Source of the DNA: Allosphingosinicella sp.
GTDB taxonomy: Bacteria; Pseudomonadota; Alphaproteobacteria; Sphingomonadales; Sphingomonadaceae
Direction: 5' to 3'
Length of the DNA stretch: 41,186 nucleotides
Assembly (NCBI GenBank): GCA_030447665.1
Contig: JAUJOJ010000024.1
Coordinates: 2,328 to 43,513, forward strand
Within the stretch, counting starts at the first letter, position 1. Each line of letters begins with the position of its first letter. Below are positions 1-9,761 of this stretch, one piece after another. The position numbers were made by a program, and so were the translations under genes. The notes below the pieces were generated by a model. It was not told where the DNA came from. It saw nothing but the letters and a program-made list of their open reading frames with translations, and ran no database searches.

Positions 1-3000
1 ATTGTACTCCGCGATCCGCTCGTCTCCGTCATAGCCGTTCCTGATGCTGCCCGTCTGGTAGAGCCGCATCAGGGGATCGTAGCTCAGCACCCCCGTCCAG
101 CTCCCGCTGGTGACGCTGGTCAGCAAATTCTCCGATGAGTAGCCGTAGCCGTTGGCAACCGTCGGATCGTAGGTGATGTTGCCCTTCCCATCGTGGGTGA
201 CGCTCGCCCCGCCATGGCTCGTCAGCTGGTTGAGGCCGTTGGTGCCTGAGCTCAGCGTCCCGTTGCCATGCCCGGTCCAGGCATAATTATCGTTCGAGCG
301 CGTGTTGGAGACGATCTGGCTTGCCGGATTGTAGCCGAACGAGAGCGTCAGATCATGCGTCGTGCCGGCCGGATCCTGCACCAGCTGCGACAGACGTGAC
401 ACAGGGTCATAGCTGTAGCTCGTGCTGGTCCCGTTCAAGCGGTTCAAGGAGGTGCGCCGCCCCAGATTGTCATAGCCGAAGCTCACCAGAACCGTCGGCG
501 GATCGAAGACGCCGCCGCCGGGCTGATAGATCCGCGTCATCTCGCCGGTGACGAGATAATCCTGGAACACGGCAAAGCCGTCGGGATGGGCGAGCCGCGT
601 CCTCCGGCCGGCGATATCATATTGCGAGCTGACGGTGCCGTGGGGGCCTGCCTCGCTGAGCTTCCGACCAAGCGCGTCGTAGCTGAAGCTCAGCGTCTGC
701 CCCGACTGGGAGGCCGAAGTCAGGCGGCCGAGCAGGTCGTAGGCGTAGCTCACGTCCGGCTCGGTGCCCGGCAGGTCCTTGAAGGTGCGCCGACCGAGCG
801 CGTCGAAGCTGAACCCGATCACCTGCCCCGCTCGGTTCCTGAACGAGGTGACGTTGCCGTTTGGATCGTAAGCCTGCTGCTCGAAGTCGTTCGGATTGCT
901 CGTCCCGGCGCCCTTGCTGGGCGAGGGGAAGAGCGTCTTCGAGCGCCGGTCGTGCCCGTCATATTCATAGGTCGTGCGATTGTTCTCCGCATCGGTGACC
1001 GTCTGCACCCGGCCGTTGTTCGTATAGATCGAGCTGACCTCCGCCGCCTCGTCCGTAGTGCCGACGGCCGTGCGCACCTGCGTCACCTCACCGGCGGCAT
1101 TGTAGACGCTTTTGGCGATCCGGTCGGGCCCGAAGCTGCCCTGCGTGCCCAGGCTGCAGGCGCTCGCCGGAAGGGAGCCGAACGCACCCGGGTTCATCCG
1201 CTGCGCCGTGCACTCCACGCGCCCCGCCGCATCGTAGCTGGTCTGCGTCAGCGCGTAAGTCGTGCCGCCGGTGACGAGCCGGCTCGTCACCGGCCGGTTC
1301 ATCGAGTCATGCCCGGTCTCGACCGCCTCAAGGATCTGGAAGTTCGTCCAGGCCGCATCGCTCGGGTCGGTGACCGTGCCCTGCTCGGTCATCGCCACCT
1401 GCCCGTTCGGCCGGTGGCTCGTCCGCACCGCCCGGTGCCGGAGCGGCCCGCCGCCGTCCGGATCGGGCGACACCGTCCCCACCCGCTGCCGGACCGCATT
1501 GTAGCGGTGGCGGACCGTGTCGGCCGTGCCGGAAAGCGGGCCGTCGATCGTGACGACGTTGCCGACATTGTCATAGCCGAGCGCCGTCGTGGCGGTAAGG
1601 CTATTGTCGCCGGCGCCCGCCGAGACGCTGGTCGGAAGGATGTTGGCGGTCCCGTAAGCGATGCTGCTCTTCACCTCGTCGGAGGCTCCTGAGCAGGAGC
1701 TCTGCGTCTGGCAGGCGGACGTGCCGGCCGGCAGGTGGACGGTGCCAAGCCCCGTGCTGAACGCGCTGTAGCTGTAGCGCGTCTGCGGCCGGACGCCGTT
1801 CACTGCCGGTGCCGTCTCGCTCGTCACCCCGCCGTGGGTCGCGTCATAGCTGAAGTCGGTCCGGTTGCCGCGGGCGTCGATGACATATTCCGGCTGGTTG
1901 CAGACCTTCTGGTTGCTGCAGCTCGGCGCGAACGAGGCGGAGGCCACGATGTCCGCGAGGCCCGAGCCAGGCTTCGCTACCGCTCGGACCTCCGTGACGT
2001 TGCCGCGGGTATCGTAGCTGAACTGGGTGTAATCGCCTTCCGGCCGGGTGATCCGGGTGGGGCGGGTGTAGCTGTCATACTGAAATTGGACAGTGCGGCC
2101 CAACGCGTCCTGCCGGGCGGTGACGGTCTCGTGAAACGGCACGGAGGTCGCGACCCACCCCGTCCCGAGCGGTCCCTGCACATTGGTGGTTTGGGACCAT
2201 TGATCGCCGCTATAGCTATAGGTCCAACTCCCGGTCGCGTTCGACACCGAAGAGACGCGCCCCGAGGTGTCGTAGTCGACCGTCACGTCCGGGTTGATCG
2301 AACCAGGCGCTCGTATCTGCGTGCTCCCGGCTTCCGTGAAACGCCAGGCGCCGCCGTTGGGCAGGGTGACCGTCTCTTCGCCGCCGGAGACGGAGAAGCT
2401 CACAACTGGCCATGGAAGGGTGCACGGGCTGTCGGCGCAGGACTCAACGGCGGTGTTGACCGCCGTGACCGAGGTGATGCGCCGCCATTCGTCCAGCGCG
2501 TCGGTGTTCGGCAGCGTGTCCTGGGCGTAGGCGAGCTTCAGCCGATAGTTGAAGCTGTTGAAGACCGACGACAGGCGGAAATAGGTCCTGCAGCTCTGGT
2601 TCCCGAAGATGTCCGACGTGCAGATGTCCTGCTGCTGATAGCTGAAGCCGATGGTGGCGCCATTCGGGCGGACGAGGTTGGTGAGGCGGCCGCTGCCCGG
2701 CTCGATCCGTCCGTCGGCATCCATGTAGGTCGCGAAATAGGCGGTGTCGCCTTCCGCGTTCGTATAGATGAACGAAGCTCCGTTCTGCGTCAAAGTGGCG
2801 CCGTTGCCGAGCTGCGGCGTGAAGCTGCCGTCGCTGTTCCGCAAGAATTTGTCGGATGTGTTGCCGATGCTGACGTAGAAGTCGTTCAGCTGCTGATGAA
2901 TTCCGCCGCTGAAATTATGGATCCATCCGTCCCGCGTGCGGGCGCGGACATATTCGAGGCCCTGGGGACCGTCCGGCCCGATGGAAAGAAGCTCCTGCGT

Positions 3001-3168
3001 GAAGTTGAAGGTGCCGTGGACGAGGTCGACGCCGTTCCGGTCCACATTGTGATGGACAGGCGGCGCGGTGCTCTGGGCGGCAGCCGGAGCTGCGGTGAGG
3101 CCGCAGGTGGCGGTGGTGGCAAGAAGGGCATAAGCAAGGCTGCGCGCCCGCGTCATGGACGTGGTCAT
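1..3168 (-). CDS. Secreted RHS/YD-repeat protein, partial (C-terminus beyond the window)
   Basis: One open frame of 1056 codons runs from an ATG at 3168 to the left edge with no stop. The first ~32 residues look like a Sec signal peptide: a basic start, a run rich in Ala and Leu, then APAAAQ. The rest is a long array of YD-type repeats such as YDALGRR and YDLLGRL, the hallmark of RHS/wall-associated proteins that fold into a beta-cocoon shell. The last visible residues (DGDERIAEYN) match the stretch that in RHS proteins lies close to the end of the conserved core. The variable C-terminal part, which would decide whether this is a polymorphic toxin, is therefore just outside the window. A start 5 bases upstream is out of frame and stops at once. 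Export is inferred from the signal peptide. Family assignment is firm; function is open. Confidence 0.88.
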   Translation of the reverse strand, partial: MTTSMTRARSLAYALLATTATCGLTAAPAAAQSTAPPVHHNVDRNGVDLVHGTFNFTQELLSIGPDGPQGLEYVRARTRDGWIHNFSGGIHQQLNDFYVSIGNTSDKFLRNSDGSFTPQLGNGATLTQNGASFIYTNAEGDTAYFATYMDADGRIEPGSGRLTNLVRPNGATIGFSYQQQDICTSDIFGNQSCRTYFRLSSVFNSFNYRLKLAYAQDTLPNTDALDEWRRITSVTAVNTAVESCADSPCTLPWPVVSFSVSGGEETVTLPNGGAWRFTEAGSTQIRAPGSINPDVTVDYDTSGRVSSVSNATGSWTYSYSGDQWSQTTNVQGPLGTGWVATSVPFHETVTARQDALGRTVQFQYDSYTRPTRITRPEGDYTQFSYDTRGNVTEVRAVAKPGSGLADIVASASFAPSCSNQKVCNQPEYVIDARGNRTDFSYDATHGGVTSETAPAVNGVRPQTRYSYSAFSTGLGTVHLPAGTSACQTQSSCSGASDEVKSSIAYGTANILPTSVSAGAGDNSLTATTALGYDNVGNVVTIDGPLSGTADTVRHRYNAVRQRVGTVSPDPDGGGPLRHRAVRTSHRPNGQVAMTEQGTVTDPSDAAWTNFQILEAVETGHDSMNRPVTSRLVTGGTTYALTQTSYDAAGRVECTAQRMNPGAFGSLPASACSLGTQGSFGPDRIAKSVYNAAGEVTQVRTAVGTTDEAAEVSSIYTNNGRVQTVTDAENNRTTYEYDGHDRRSKTLFPSPSKGAGTSNPNDFEQQAYDPNGNVTSFRNRAGQVIGFSFDALGRRTFKDLPGTEPDVSYAYDLLGRLTSASQSGQTLSFSYDALGRKLSEAGPHGTVSSQYDIAGRRTRLAHPDGFAVFQDYLVTGEMTRIYQPGGGVFDPPTVLVSFGYDNLGRRTSLNRLNGTSTSYSYDPVSRLSQLVQDPAGTTHDLTLSFGYNPASQIVSNTRSNDNYAWTGHGNGTLSSGTNGLNQLTSHGGASVTHDGKGNITYDPTVANGYGYSSENLLTSVTSGSWTGVLSYDPLMRLYQTGSIRNGYDGDERIAEYN

Positions 3169-3250
3169 GTCATGTCTCCAAAGATTTCGTGCGGCGCGCT
3201 CTCGCGCCTTATTTCCCTTCCCGCTTGCGGGAGGGCTGGGGGTGGGCTCC

Positions 3251-3273
3251 GGGCGAAAGTACTACTTTCGCCC
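3251..3273. repeat. Perfect hairpin between the two YD genes
   Basis: Arms of 10 bases (GGGCGAAAGT and its complement) flank a 3-base loop. The hairpin lies just after the stop of the small YD gene and before the RHS gene. It has no T-tract, so it may be a dispersed palindrome, an mRNA processing site or a weak terminator. Its core (AAGT, 3 bases, ACTT) recurs in the hairpin at 27049-27073. Confidence 0.6.
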
Positions 3274-3280
3274 GATGTCC

Positions 3281-3511
3281 TTAGGGCGGCCCCGGGTTGG
3301 GCGAGCCGGCGGTGGTCTTCACCACCCGGTTGTCGGCGCGGTCATATTGGTGGGTGGTGGTGACCCCGTCGTTGACCGTTCCGGTCCGCGCGACCTGCAC
3401 CAGCCGCCCGCGCGCGTCGTAGCTGTAGCTGATCGTCTCCGCGGCCATCGCCGGCGCGGCCCCCACCGCCAGCAGCAAAGCCGCGGCGGCGATCGTGCAT
3501 CTCTTGCTCAT
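3281..3511 (-). CDS. Small secreted YD-repeat protein
   Basis: A 76-residue protein with a clear signal peptide (MSKRCTIAAAALLLAVGAAP, then AMA as cleavage site). The mature part is short and carries a YD-type repeat (YDARGRLVQV) and a second repeat-like segment (YDRADNRVV). The frame extends upstream to 3559, but the ATG at 3511 is preferred because GGAGGA lies 8 bases before it and the signal peptide starts there. It lies just upstream of the large RHS gene on the same strand, so the two are probably co-transcribed. Its role is unknown; it could be an accessory or leftover fragment of the RHS system. The gene is intact. Confidence 0.75.
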   Translation of the reverse strand: MSKRCTIAAAALLLAVGAAPAMAAETISYSYDARGRLVQVARTGTVNDGVTTTHQYDRADNRVVKTTAGSPNPGPP

Positions 3512-3639
3512 GTCGCGTTCCTCCGTTCGGGCCAACCGGCCTCGAACAGACAAAGACATGTTTCCAAATCGATTCCCAAACTGTTTTTAAAAGCCGGCGC
3601 GGATCCGCCCGAGATCGGCCCTCGACTCCTTGGTTCAGC

Positions 3640-3765
3640 CGGCATTGCGGGAGCGCGAAGCGGCCGAAGCTTGTCCTGAGCCGCGCCGAAGGCAATCCGG
3701 CGATGCCGAGGAAATCTCCCGGATTGCTTTGCTGCGCTCGCAATGCCGAAGAAGGGCATCTAAAC
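3640..3765. repeat. Dispersed-repeat remnants before glnD
   Basis: The gap between the small YD gene and glnD (3512-3772) holds no convincing gene. It contains pieces of palindromic intergenic repeat: the 24 bases at 3670-3693 match 20701-20724 inside pyrD at 22 positions, and 3719-3755 reads like a second repeat with internal complementarity (gattgctttgctgcgctcgc). Confidence 0.5.
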
Positions 3766-3772
3766 TGGCCCG

Positions 3773-6618
3773 ATGCCGAACCGTTTCGACAGCATCGCGA
3801 ACCGCCGCGCGATCATCGACCGGCGGGCGCTCGCCGATGCGCTGGCGGCGCTCGGCGGCGAGGACGGCGACATCCGCCTGCGTGCCACGCGGCTGCTCAA
3901 GGACGCGCTCGACCAAGGCCGCGCCGAGATCGCGCGGCGGCTCGAGGAGAAGCCTTATGCCGGCACCGAGACGGCCTCGGCCTACGCCTTCCTCACCGAC
4001 CAGATCCTCCGCCTGGTCTACGATGTCGCCACCCTGCAGCTCTATCCGCTGAGCAACCCCACCGCGTCCGAGCGGCTGCTGCTGATGGCGGTCGGCGGCT
4101 ACGGGCGGCGAGATGGCGCTCCACTCGGACGTCGACATCGCCTTCGTGACGCCATGGAAGCCGACCAGCTGGACCGAGCAGGCGGTCGAGGCGATGCTCT
4201 ACATGCTCTGGGACCTGGGGCTGAAGGTCGGCCCCTCCACCCGCTCGGTGGACGAGATGATCCATCTCGCCGCCAGCGATCACACGATCCGCACGGCGAT
4301 CTGGAATCCCGCTACATCTGGGGGGACGAGACGCTTTTCGACGAGGCCCATGGCCGCTTCCGGAAGGAAGTCGTCGCCGGCAATGCGCAGAAATTCGTGA
4401 CCGAGAAGCTCGAGGAGCGGAACGCCCGCCACAAGCGGATGGGCGACAGCCGCTACGTGGTCGAGCCCAACATCAAGGAAGGGAAGGGCGGCCTGCGCGA
4501 TCTCCACACATTGTTCTGGATCGGGAAATATGCCTATCAGGTGCGCTCCGCCCCGGAGCTGGTCGAAAAGGGGCTTTTCTCGCCGGACGAGCTCCGTCAG
4601 TTCCAGAAGGCCGCGCGCTTCTTGTGGGCGGTCCGCTGCCACCTCCACCTCATCACGGCGCGCGCCGAGGAGCGGCTGACCTTCGATTATCAGCGCGAGA
4701 TCGCGGAGCGCATGAACTATGCGAACCGGCCCGGCAAATCGCCGGTCGAGCGCTTCATGCAGCATTATTTCCTGCACGCGAAGACGGTGGGCGACCTCAG
4801 CGGCGTCTTCCTCGCCCATCTCGACGAGACATTCGCCCGCGCCGGCCGCCGCTTCGGCCTGCCCGCGATCCGCCGCCGCCCCCGCAAGCTCGAAGGGTTC
4901 GTGCTGGACCGTGGGCCGGCTGGCGCTGCCCGGCGACGGCTTCTTCGCCGAAGACCGGGTACGCCTCATCCAGATCTTCGCGCTCGCCGACAAATACGGG
5001 CTGGAGATCCATCCGCTCGCGATGCGCGCGGCGGGGCGCGACTCCAAGCTGATCGACAACGAAGTCCGCGCCGATCCCCGCGCCAATGCTTTGTTCCTCG
5101 ACGTGCTGACCTCGCCCCGCAATCCCGAGACGGTGCTCAGGTGGATGAACGAGGCCGGGATCTTCGGCCGCTTCGTTCCCGATTTCGGCCGCGTCGTCGC
5201 CCAGATGCAGTTCGACATGTACCACCATTATACGGTCGACGAGCATTCGATCCGCGCCATCGGGCTGCTCTCCCGCATCGAGCGCGGCGAGCTCAGCGAA
5301 GACCATCCGCTCTCCTCGGTCGTCATCAAGCGCATCGCCTCGCGGCGCGTGCTCTACGTGGCCGTTCTCCTCCACGACATCGCCAAGGGCAGGGGCGGCG
5401 ATCACAGCCAGCTCGGCGCCGAGGTCGCGCGGACGCTGTGCCCGCGCTTCGGCCTCAGCGATGCGGAGACCGAAGCCGTCGCATGGCTGGTGCGCTGGCA
5501 CCTCCTCATGTCGGCCACCGCCTTCAAGCGCGATCTGGCCGATCCCAAGACGATCGCCGATTTCGCCGCGCAGGTGAAGAGCATCGAGCGGCTCCGGCTC
5601 CTCCTTGTGCTCACGGTGGTCGACATCCGCGCGGTCGGCCCCGGCGTGTGGAACAGCTGGAAGCGCCAGCTCCTGACGGAGCTGTTCAATTCCGCCGAAG
5701 AGATGCTCCTCCTCGGCCACAAGCAGAAAGGACGGCGCGAGCGGGTGGCGGCGACACAGGCCGAGCTTGCCGGCCGCCTCGGCTGGGAAGAGAGCCGTTT
5801 CGCACGCCTCGCCTGGCGGATGCCGGACGCCTATTGGATATCCGAGCCGATCGACGTGCTGGAGCAGAATGCGCGTTTCGTCGACAGGCCGACCGGGCGC
5901 CTTCAGCGGTGAAGCCGCTCTCGATCAGCGTCGACGGCACGCGCGGCGCGACACTGCTTACCGTCTACACGCCCGATCAGCCCGGCCTCTTCTACCGGCT
6001 CGCCGCCGCGATCAGCCTGGCCGGAGGCAACATCATCGATGCGCGCATCCACACGTCGAGCGACGGCATGGCGCTCGACAATTTCCTCATCCAGGACGTG
6101 ACCGGCACGCCGTTCGACGATCCCCACCAGCTGGAGCGGCTCGAAAAGAGCGTGCTCGGCGCGCTCGGCGGCCAGGAGCCGCTGACCGCCCGGCTGGAGG
6201 AAAAGCCGCTGCCGCTCCTGCGCGCCGGCGCCTTTCACATCCGCCCCGCCGTGTTCGTCGATAACCAGGCGTCGAGCCGCTACACCGTGATCGAGGTCAA
6301 TGCCCGCGATCGCCCGGCGCTGCTGAGCGCGCTCGGCGAGGCGATCTTCAATCGAAGCTGCGCATCCATTCCGCCCATATCGCCACCTATGGCGAGCGGG
6401 CCGTGGACGTCTTCTACCTCACCGATCGCGAGGGCGCGAAGCTCGTCCATCCCGCCAAGTTGAGGGCGCTCCAGTCGAAGCTTCTCCGCGCCGCCGACGA
6501 ACCGCGGCCATTCGAGCTTACGGGCGGCCTGACGAGAAAAGGGCCCCCGCCATTGAACGGCTTGGGCCATTCCATTGCTTCAATCGATCAGAAGCGACCG
6601 CGCAGGGTCACCCCGTAG
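3773..6618 (+). CDS. glnD: Bifunctional [protein-PII] uridylyltransferase / uridylyl-removing enzyme GlnD, frameshifted in this sequence
   Basis: GlnD modifies and demodifies PII proteins in response to glutamine, controlling nitrogen assimilation. Joining three frames gives the full family order: nucleotidyltransferase domain (GGYGR, then GEMALHSDVDIAF), PII-UTase helper region, HD domain (LLHDIAKGRGGDHS near 5370-5405), then two ACT domains (TVYTPDQPGLFYRLAAAI near 5960; TVIEVNARDRPALLSALGEA near 6285). Frame breaks lie near 4107 (two G missing from the GRGE motif), 4301 (a C missing before LESRYIWGDE), 4910, 5885 and 6354. Each keeps the homologous sequence running on in another frame. The stop used here (6616-6618) overlaps the convergent receptor gene, and the last ~25 residues look unrelated, so the native stop may be nearer 6530. 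Five indels in one housekeeping gene suggest sequence error rather than decay. Confidence 0.87.
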
Positions 6619-9356
6619 GTGCGCGGCTCAGCGAGGAAGCTCGAGAATATCTGCCGCCCGCCCGGGAATTGCGGATCAACGAACGGCGCGCCGGCCGCGC
6701 CCTGCTGGAAGGGCGAGTTGAACGCGACCTGCTGGTAATCGATGTCGAACAGGTTTTGCGCCCAGAGTTCGATCGCCCACCGCTCGTCGGGTCCACGCAG
6801 GCCGACCCGCGCATTCACCAGCGCATAGCCGTCCTGCTCCTTCTGCGGGAAGAGGTCAGAACCGGTATTATAGTCGCTCGTCAGACGGGTATCGACGTAG
6901 AACAGGCCCGAAAGGCCGGACGTGCCGATCTCCGGAGTCCATGCCAGAGAGGAGGTGACCACGACCTCGGGCGCATTGGACAGATTGTCGCCCGGCAGCT
7001 TGCGCAATGCCGGATCGAGCGGCGCCCCTTGCCTGTTGCCGACAAGATTGTCGCGATAGGAGGTGTCGGCATAGGTGAAGCCGAGATTGACGTTGACGTC
7101 CCGCATCGGCCGCACCGATGCTTCGACTTCCACGCCCTGCGATCGCACGCCGTAGGTCACGTCGTCGGAGGGGCAGGCTCCGGTTGCCGGGCTGAGGTCG
7201 CGGTCACCGCCCCCAAGATCATTGCTGCAGCCGTTGATCGTCTGCACGAGGAAGACGGTGCCGTTGAAGGTGTTCAGCTGAAAGTTCGTGAACTGCTGCC
7301 GGAATATCGCGACGTTCACGCTGAACGGGCGCGTGGAGTATTTCAGGCCGAGTTCGAAGGCATCGTTGATTTCCGGATCGAACTGCAAATTTCCGACCAG
7401 CGCCTGAGCTCCACCGAATCGGGAGAATGGCAGGATCGGCGACTTCAGAGCCGAGCGATCGAGGTTGAAGCCGCCCGATTTGTAGCCGCGCGAGTAGCTT
7501 CCGTAGAGAAGCAGATCCTGGTTGGGCTTCCAGGAGAGGACGCCGGTACCCGTGAACTCGTCTTCACTGCGGCGGTCGCGGATCGACACGCCGTTCAGTT
7601 CGGCGGTCGAATTGCCCTGGCAGGCGAGGCCGATCAAAGCTCCTGCTGCCCCCGCAAGTGCCGGATTGGCCAGGAACGGAAGAAGCGCCGCCTGCTGCGC
7701 GGGACAGGCAGTGTTGTTGTTGCCAAAGGTGGCGCTGAAGCGCTTGCGCTCGTTGGTGTAACGAGCCCCCAACGTCACATCCAGGGTGTCGGTAATATGG
7801 AAGATGTTGTGCGTGAAAACGGCGTAATTGCGGCTGTTCTGGAAATAGCGGTCGATGGTGGTGCCACGATCGTTGATCGAGTCGAGCCGATCGAAGCCCG
7901 CGAAGATGATCGGTGAGGCGGCGCCGAACACTGGCGGCCGTGCAGCAAGACAGCCGGGCGATCGCGGCGAGTAAAGCGCGGAGAGACCGCCGCCGGAGAC
8001 GACGCGGCAGGTTGCAAAGCGTCCATATTGCGCCCCGAACCGGAGATTGTCGGTCGCGGTCAAATCCTCATCCGTGAAGAAACCGCCGACCAGCCAGTCG
8101 AGCCGTTCCCCAAACAACGTGCCCTGCAGCCTAAGCTCCTGGGTGAAGGTCTGGAAGCGCCGCGATGCGCCGCCGTCGGCCGCGCGATAGAGGATGTCCA
8201 CCGTGCTATAGTCGGTGTCGGACCCTTGAGCGTTCATGTAATCGCGATAGGCGCTGATCGAGGTCAGCGTGACCGCGCCAAGCTCCCAATTGGCCTCGAG
8301 CGAAACGCCCTTGTCCTCGGTCTCGCCTTCGTAGCTCCGCCCCGGAGTCACATAGATGTTGCGGCTGAACGGATTGCGGAAAGCAGCGAGGTCCTGGCCC
8401 AAATCGCGAAGCACGTTGATGATGTTGTTGCCGTTCGGATTGGACACGCCCCCGACGAGGAACGGCGAGACCGGCTCGTTCAGGTTTCCGATCAGCGGAT
8501 TGATTTCCCGGCTGACATAGACGGCGCCGCAGCATTTCTCGTCGCGCTTCGTGTAGTCGCCGATCAAGCGGAAGGAGAGCGCGTCGCTCGGCTCGAACAG
8601 GAGCTGTCCGCGCAGGAAGTAGCGGTCGCGATCGTTGACGTCGGTGCGGTTGTTGATGTCGCGGTAGAAGCCGTCGCGCTTGACGTAGACGCCGTCCAGC
8701 CGAGCGGCGATCGTTTCGGTGAGCGGCCCGGTGATGCTGCCGGACGCACGCATGAAGTCGTAATTGCCGTAGGTGAGTTCGCCGTTCGCGCCGAACGTGA
8801 ACGCAGGCCGTTTGCTGATGATGTGAATAAGGCCGGCCGACGCGTTGCGGCCGAACAAAGTGCCCTGCGGCCCGCGCAGAACCTCGACCCGCTCGATTTC
8901 GCCAAGCTCATTCAATCCGATGCCGCTGCGCGAGCGGTAAACGCCGTCGATGAACACGGCGACCGAGCTTTCAAGGCCTGGATTGTCGCCCACCGTACCG
9001 ACGCCGCGGATACGTGCCGAGCCGTTGGCCTCGGTTCCTGTCGAGGAGACAAGCAGCGAGGGCGCGACCTGGTTCAGTTGCCGAATATCGTTGGCGCCGG
9101 TGTTTTCGAGCGTTTCTGCGGTGACCGCGGAGATCGCCAGCGGAACGTCGGCAAGTGCCTCGGCGCGCCGTGTCGCGGTGACGATGATATCGCCCTGCGC
9201 CATTCCGCCTTCGCTGTCCTCGGTGCCGGCAGCCTCAGCGACGGGCGCGCCGGTTGCAGTCGCCCGCGACCCTTCCTGAGGAGGGTTCTCCTGTGCGATT
9301 GCCGGCGCGGCAAGCGCCAACAGCCCAGCCGACAGCAACCAAGCGGACTTTCTCAT
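6588..9356 (-). CDS. TonB-dependent outer membrane receptor
   Basis: An intact 922-residue protein. It starts with a signal peptide (MRKSAWLLSAGLLALAAPAI, AQ), then a TonB-box-like stretch (GDIIVTATRR near residue 56), a plug domain (VFIDGVYRSR; RVEVLRGPQGTLFGRNA) and a long beta-barrel ending in RTYGVTLRGRF, with the terminal Phe expected for outer-membrane insertion. GGGAGAGG lies just before the ATG. Such receptors import scarce ligands using TonB energy. This one resembles the large sphingomonad group often tied to siderophores, glycans or aromatic compounds, but nothing in the sequence or neighbours fixes the substrate. It stands alone: no TonB, ExbB, hydrolase or regulator adjoins it. 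Its 3' end overlaps the end of glnD by about 30 bases. Confidence 0.93.
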   Translation of the reverse strand: MRKSAWLLSAGLLALAAPAIAQENPPQEGSRATATGAPVAEAAGTEDSEGGMAQGDIIVTATRRAEALADVPLAISAVTAETLENTGANDIRQLNQVAPSLLVSSTGTEANGSARIRGVGTVGDNPGLESSVAVFIDGVYRSRSGIGLNELGEIERVEVLRGPQGTLFGRNASAGLIHIISKRPAFTFGANGELTYGNYDFMRASGSITGPLTETIAARLDGVYVKRDGFYRDINNRTDVNDRDRYFLRGQLLFEPSDALSFRLIGDYTKRDEKCCGAVYVSREINPLIGNLNEPVSPFLVGGVSNPNGNNIINVLRDLGQDLAAFRNPFSRNIYVTPGRSYEGETEDKGVSLEANWELGAVTLTSISAYRDYMNAQGSDTDYSTVDILYRAADGGASRRFQTFTQELRLQGTLFGERLDWLVGGFFTDEDLTATDNLRFGAQYGRFATCRVVSGGGLSALYSPRSPGCLAARPPVFGAASPIIFAGFDRLDSINDRGTTIDRYFQNSRNYAVFTHNIFHITDTLDVTLGARYTNERKRFSATFGNNNTACPAQQAALLPFLANPALAGAAGALIGLACQGNSTAELNGVSIRDRRSEDEFTGTGVLSWKPNQDLLLYGSYSRGYKSGGFNLDRSALKSPILPFSRFGGAQALVGNLQFDPEINDAFELGLKYSTRPFSVNVAIFRQQFTNFQLNTFNGTVFLVQTINGCSNDLGGGDRDLSPATGACPSDDVTYGVRSQGVEVEASVRPMRDVNVNLGFTYADTSYRDNLVGNRQGAPLDPALRKLPGDNLSNAPEVVVTSSLAWTPEIGTSGLSGLFYVDTRLTSDYNTGSDLFPQKEQDGYALVNARVGLRGPDERWAIELWAQNLFDIDYQQVAFNSPFQQGAAGAPFVDPQFPGGRQIFSSFLAEPRTYGVTLRGRF

Positions 9357-9463
9357 AACCTCTCCCAGGACTTTACGTTTTGGGAAAGGCTAGAGAAGCA
9401 CCGGGATTTCCGCCAGCCGGGACGGCGCTTTTCCGCGCTTCTCGCGTAATTCATTGCATTTGG

Positions 9464-9479
9464 GCAACAATTCCGTTGC
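9464..9479. promoter_or_regulatory. Possible operator upstream of the receptor gene
   Basis: GCAAC and GTTGC face each other across AATTCC, about 108 bases before the receptor start, in a locally AT-richer stretch. This could be a regulator-binding palindrome. It is short enough to occur by chance. Confidence 0.25.
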
Positions 9480-9570
9480 ACATCGAAACGCGCCCCGCCG
9501 CAGTGCCCAAAGCTGCCGCTACGGAAAGCTGGAGAGCCGAGTCCGGGCTGATCCACCCGCCCCGTTCGCC

Positions 9571-9615
9571 CTGAGCCTGTCGAACGGGTGCGGACTGCGG
9601 CTTCGACAGGCTCAG
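9571..9615. repeat. Dispersed inverted repeat, CTGAGCCTGTCGAA type
   Basis: Perfect 14-base arms (9571-9584 and 9602-9615) with a 17-base loop. A degraded third copy (tcgacaggctgagca) follows at about 9673-9687. The motif looks like a dispersed palindromic family and not a gene-specific terminator. The whole gap 9357-9761 holds no convincing gene. Confidence 0.65.
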
Positions 9616-9641
9616 CCCTGAATAGGGACTCAGTGGAAGCG

Positions 9642-9721
9642 CGCCGATACCGCTCTTGATGCGGGAGGGAAATCGACAGGCTGAGCAAGAGACACGCCGA
9701 TACCGCTCTTGATGTGGGAGG
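9642..9721. repeat. 27-base direct repeat before infC
   Basis: Two copies of a 27-base unit (9642-9668 and 9695-9721), starting cgccgataccgctcttgatg, differ at one base (C or T) and are separated by 26 bases that include a degraded CTGAGCCTGTCGAA copy. They lie downstream of the infC stop, between infC and the receptor gene. Confidence 0.7.
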
Positions 9722-9761
9722 ACGCCTGCCAGCACGGACCGGCGGAAAGGAGGACTCGCGC

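Noticed and set aside
586..3363. Two long plus-strand frames (586-1692 and 1735-3363)
   Set aside because: They are antisense to the RHS gene, rich in Arg and Val with no family likeness, while the minus strand encodes clear YD repeats and a signal peptide.
4280..5720. Minus-strand frames of about 310 residues inside glnD
   Set aside because: The plus strand encodes conserved GlnD HD and nucleotidyltransferase motifs here; the antisense frames have no recognisable motif.
3773..6618. glnD as a true pseudogene or programmed-frameshift gene
   Set aside because: Breaks are numerous, lie at unrelated positions and lack slippery-site signals; neighbouring essential genes show the same defect, so I kept it as a CDS with probable errors.
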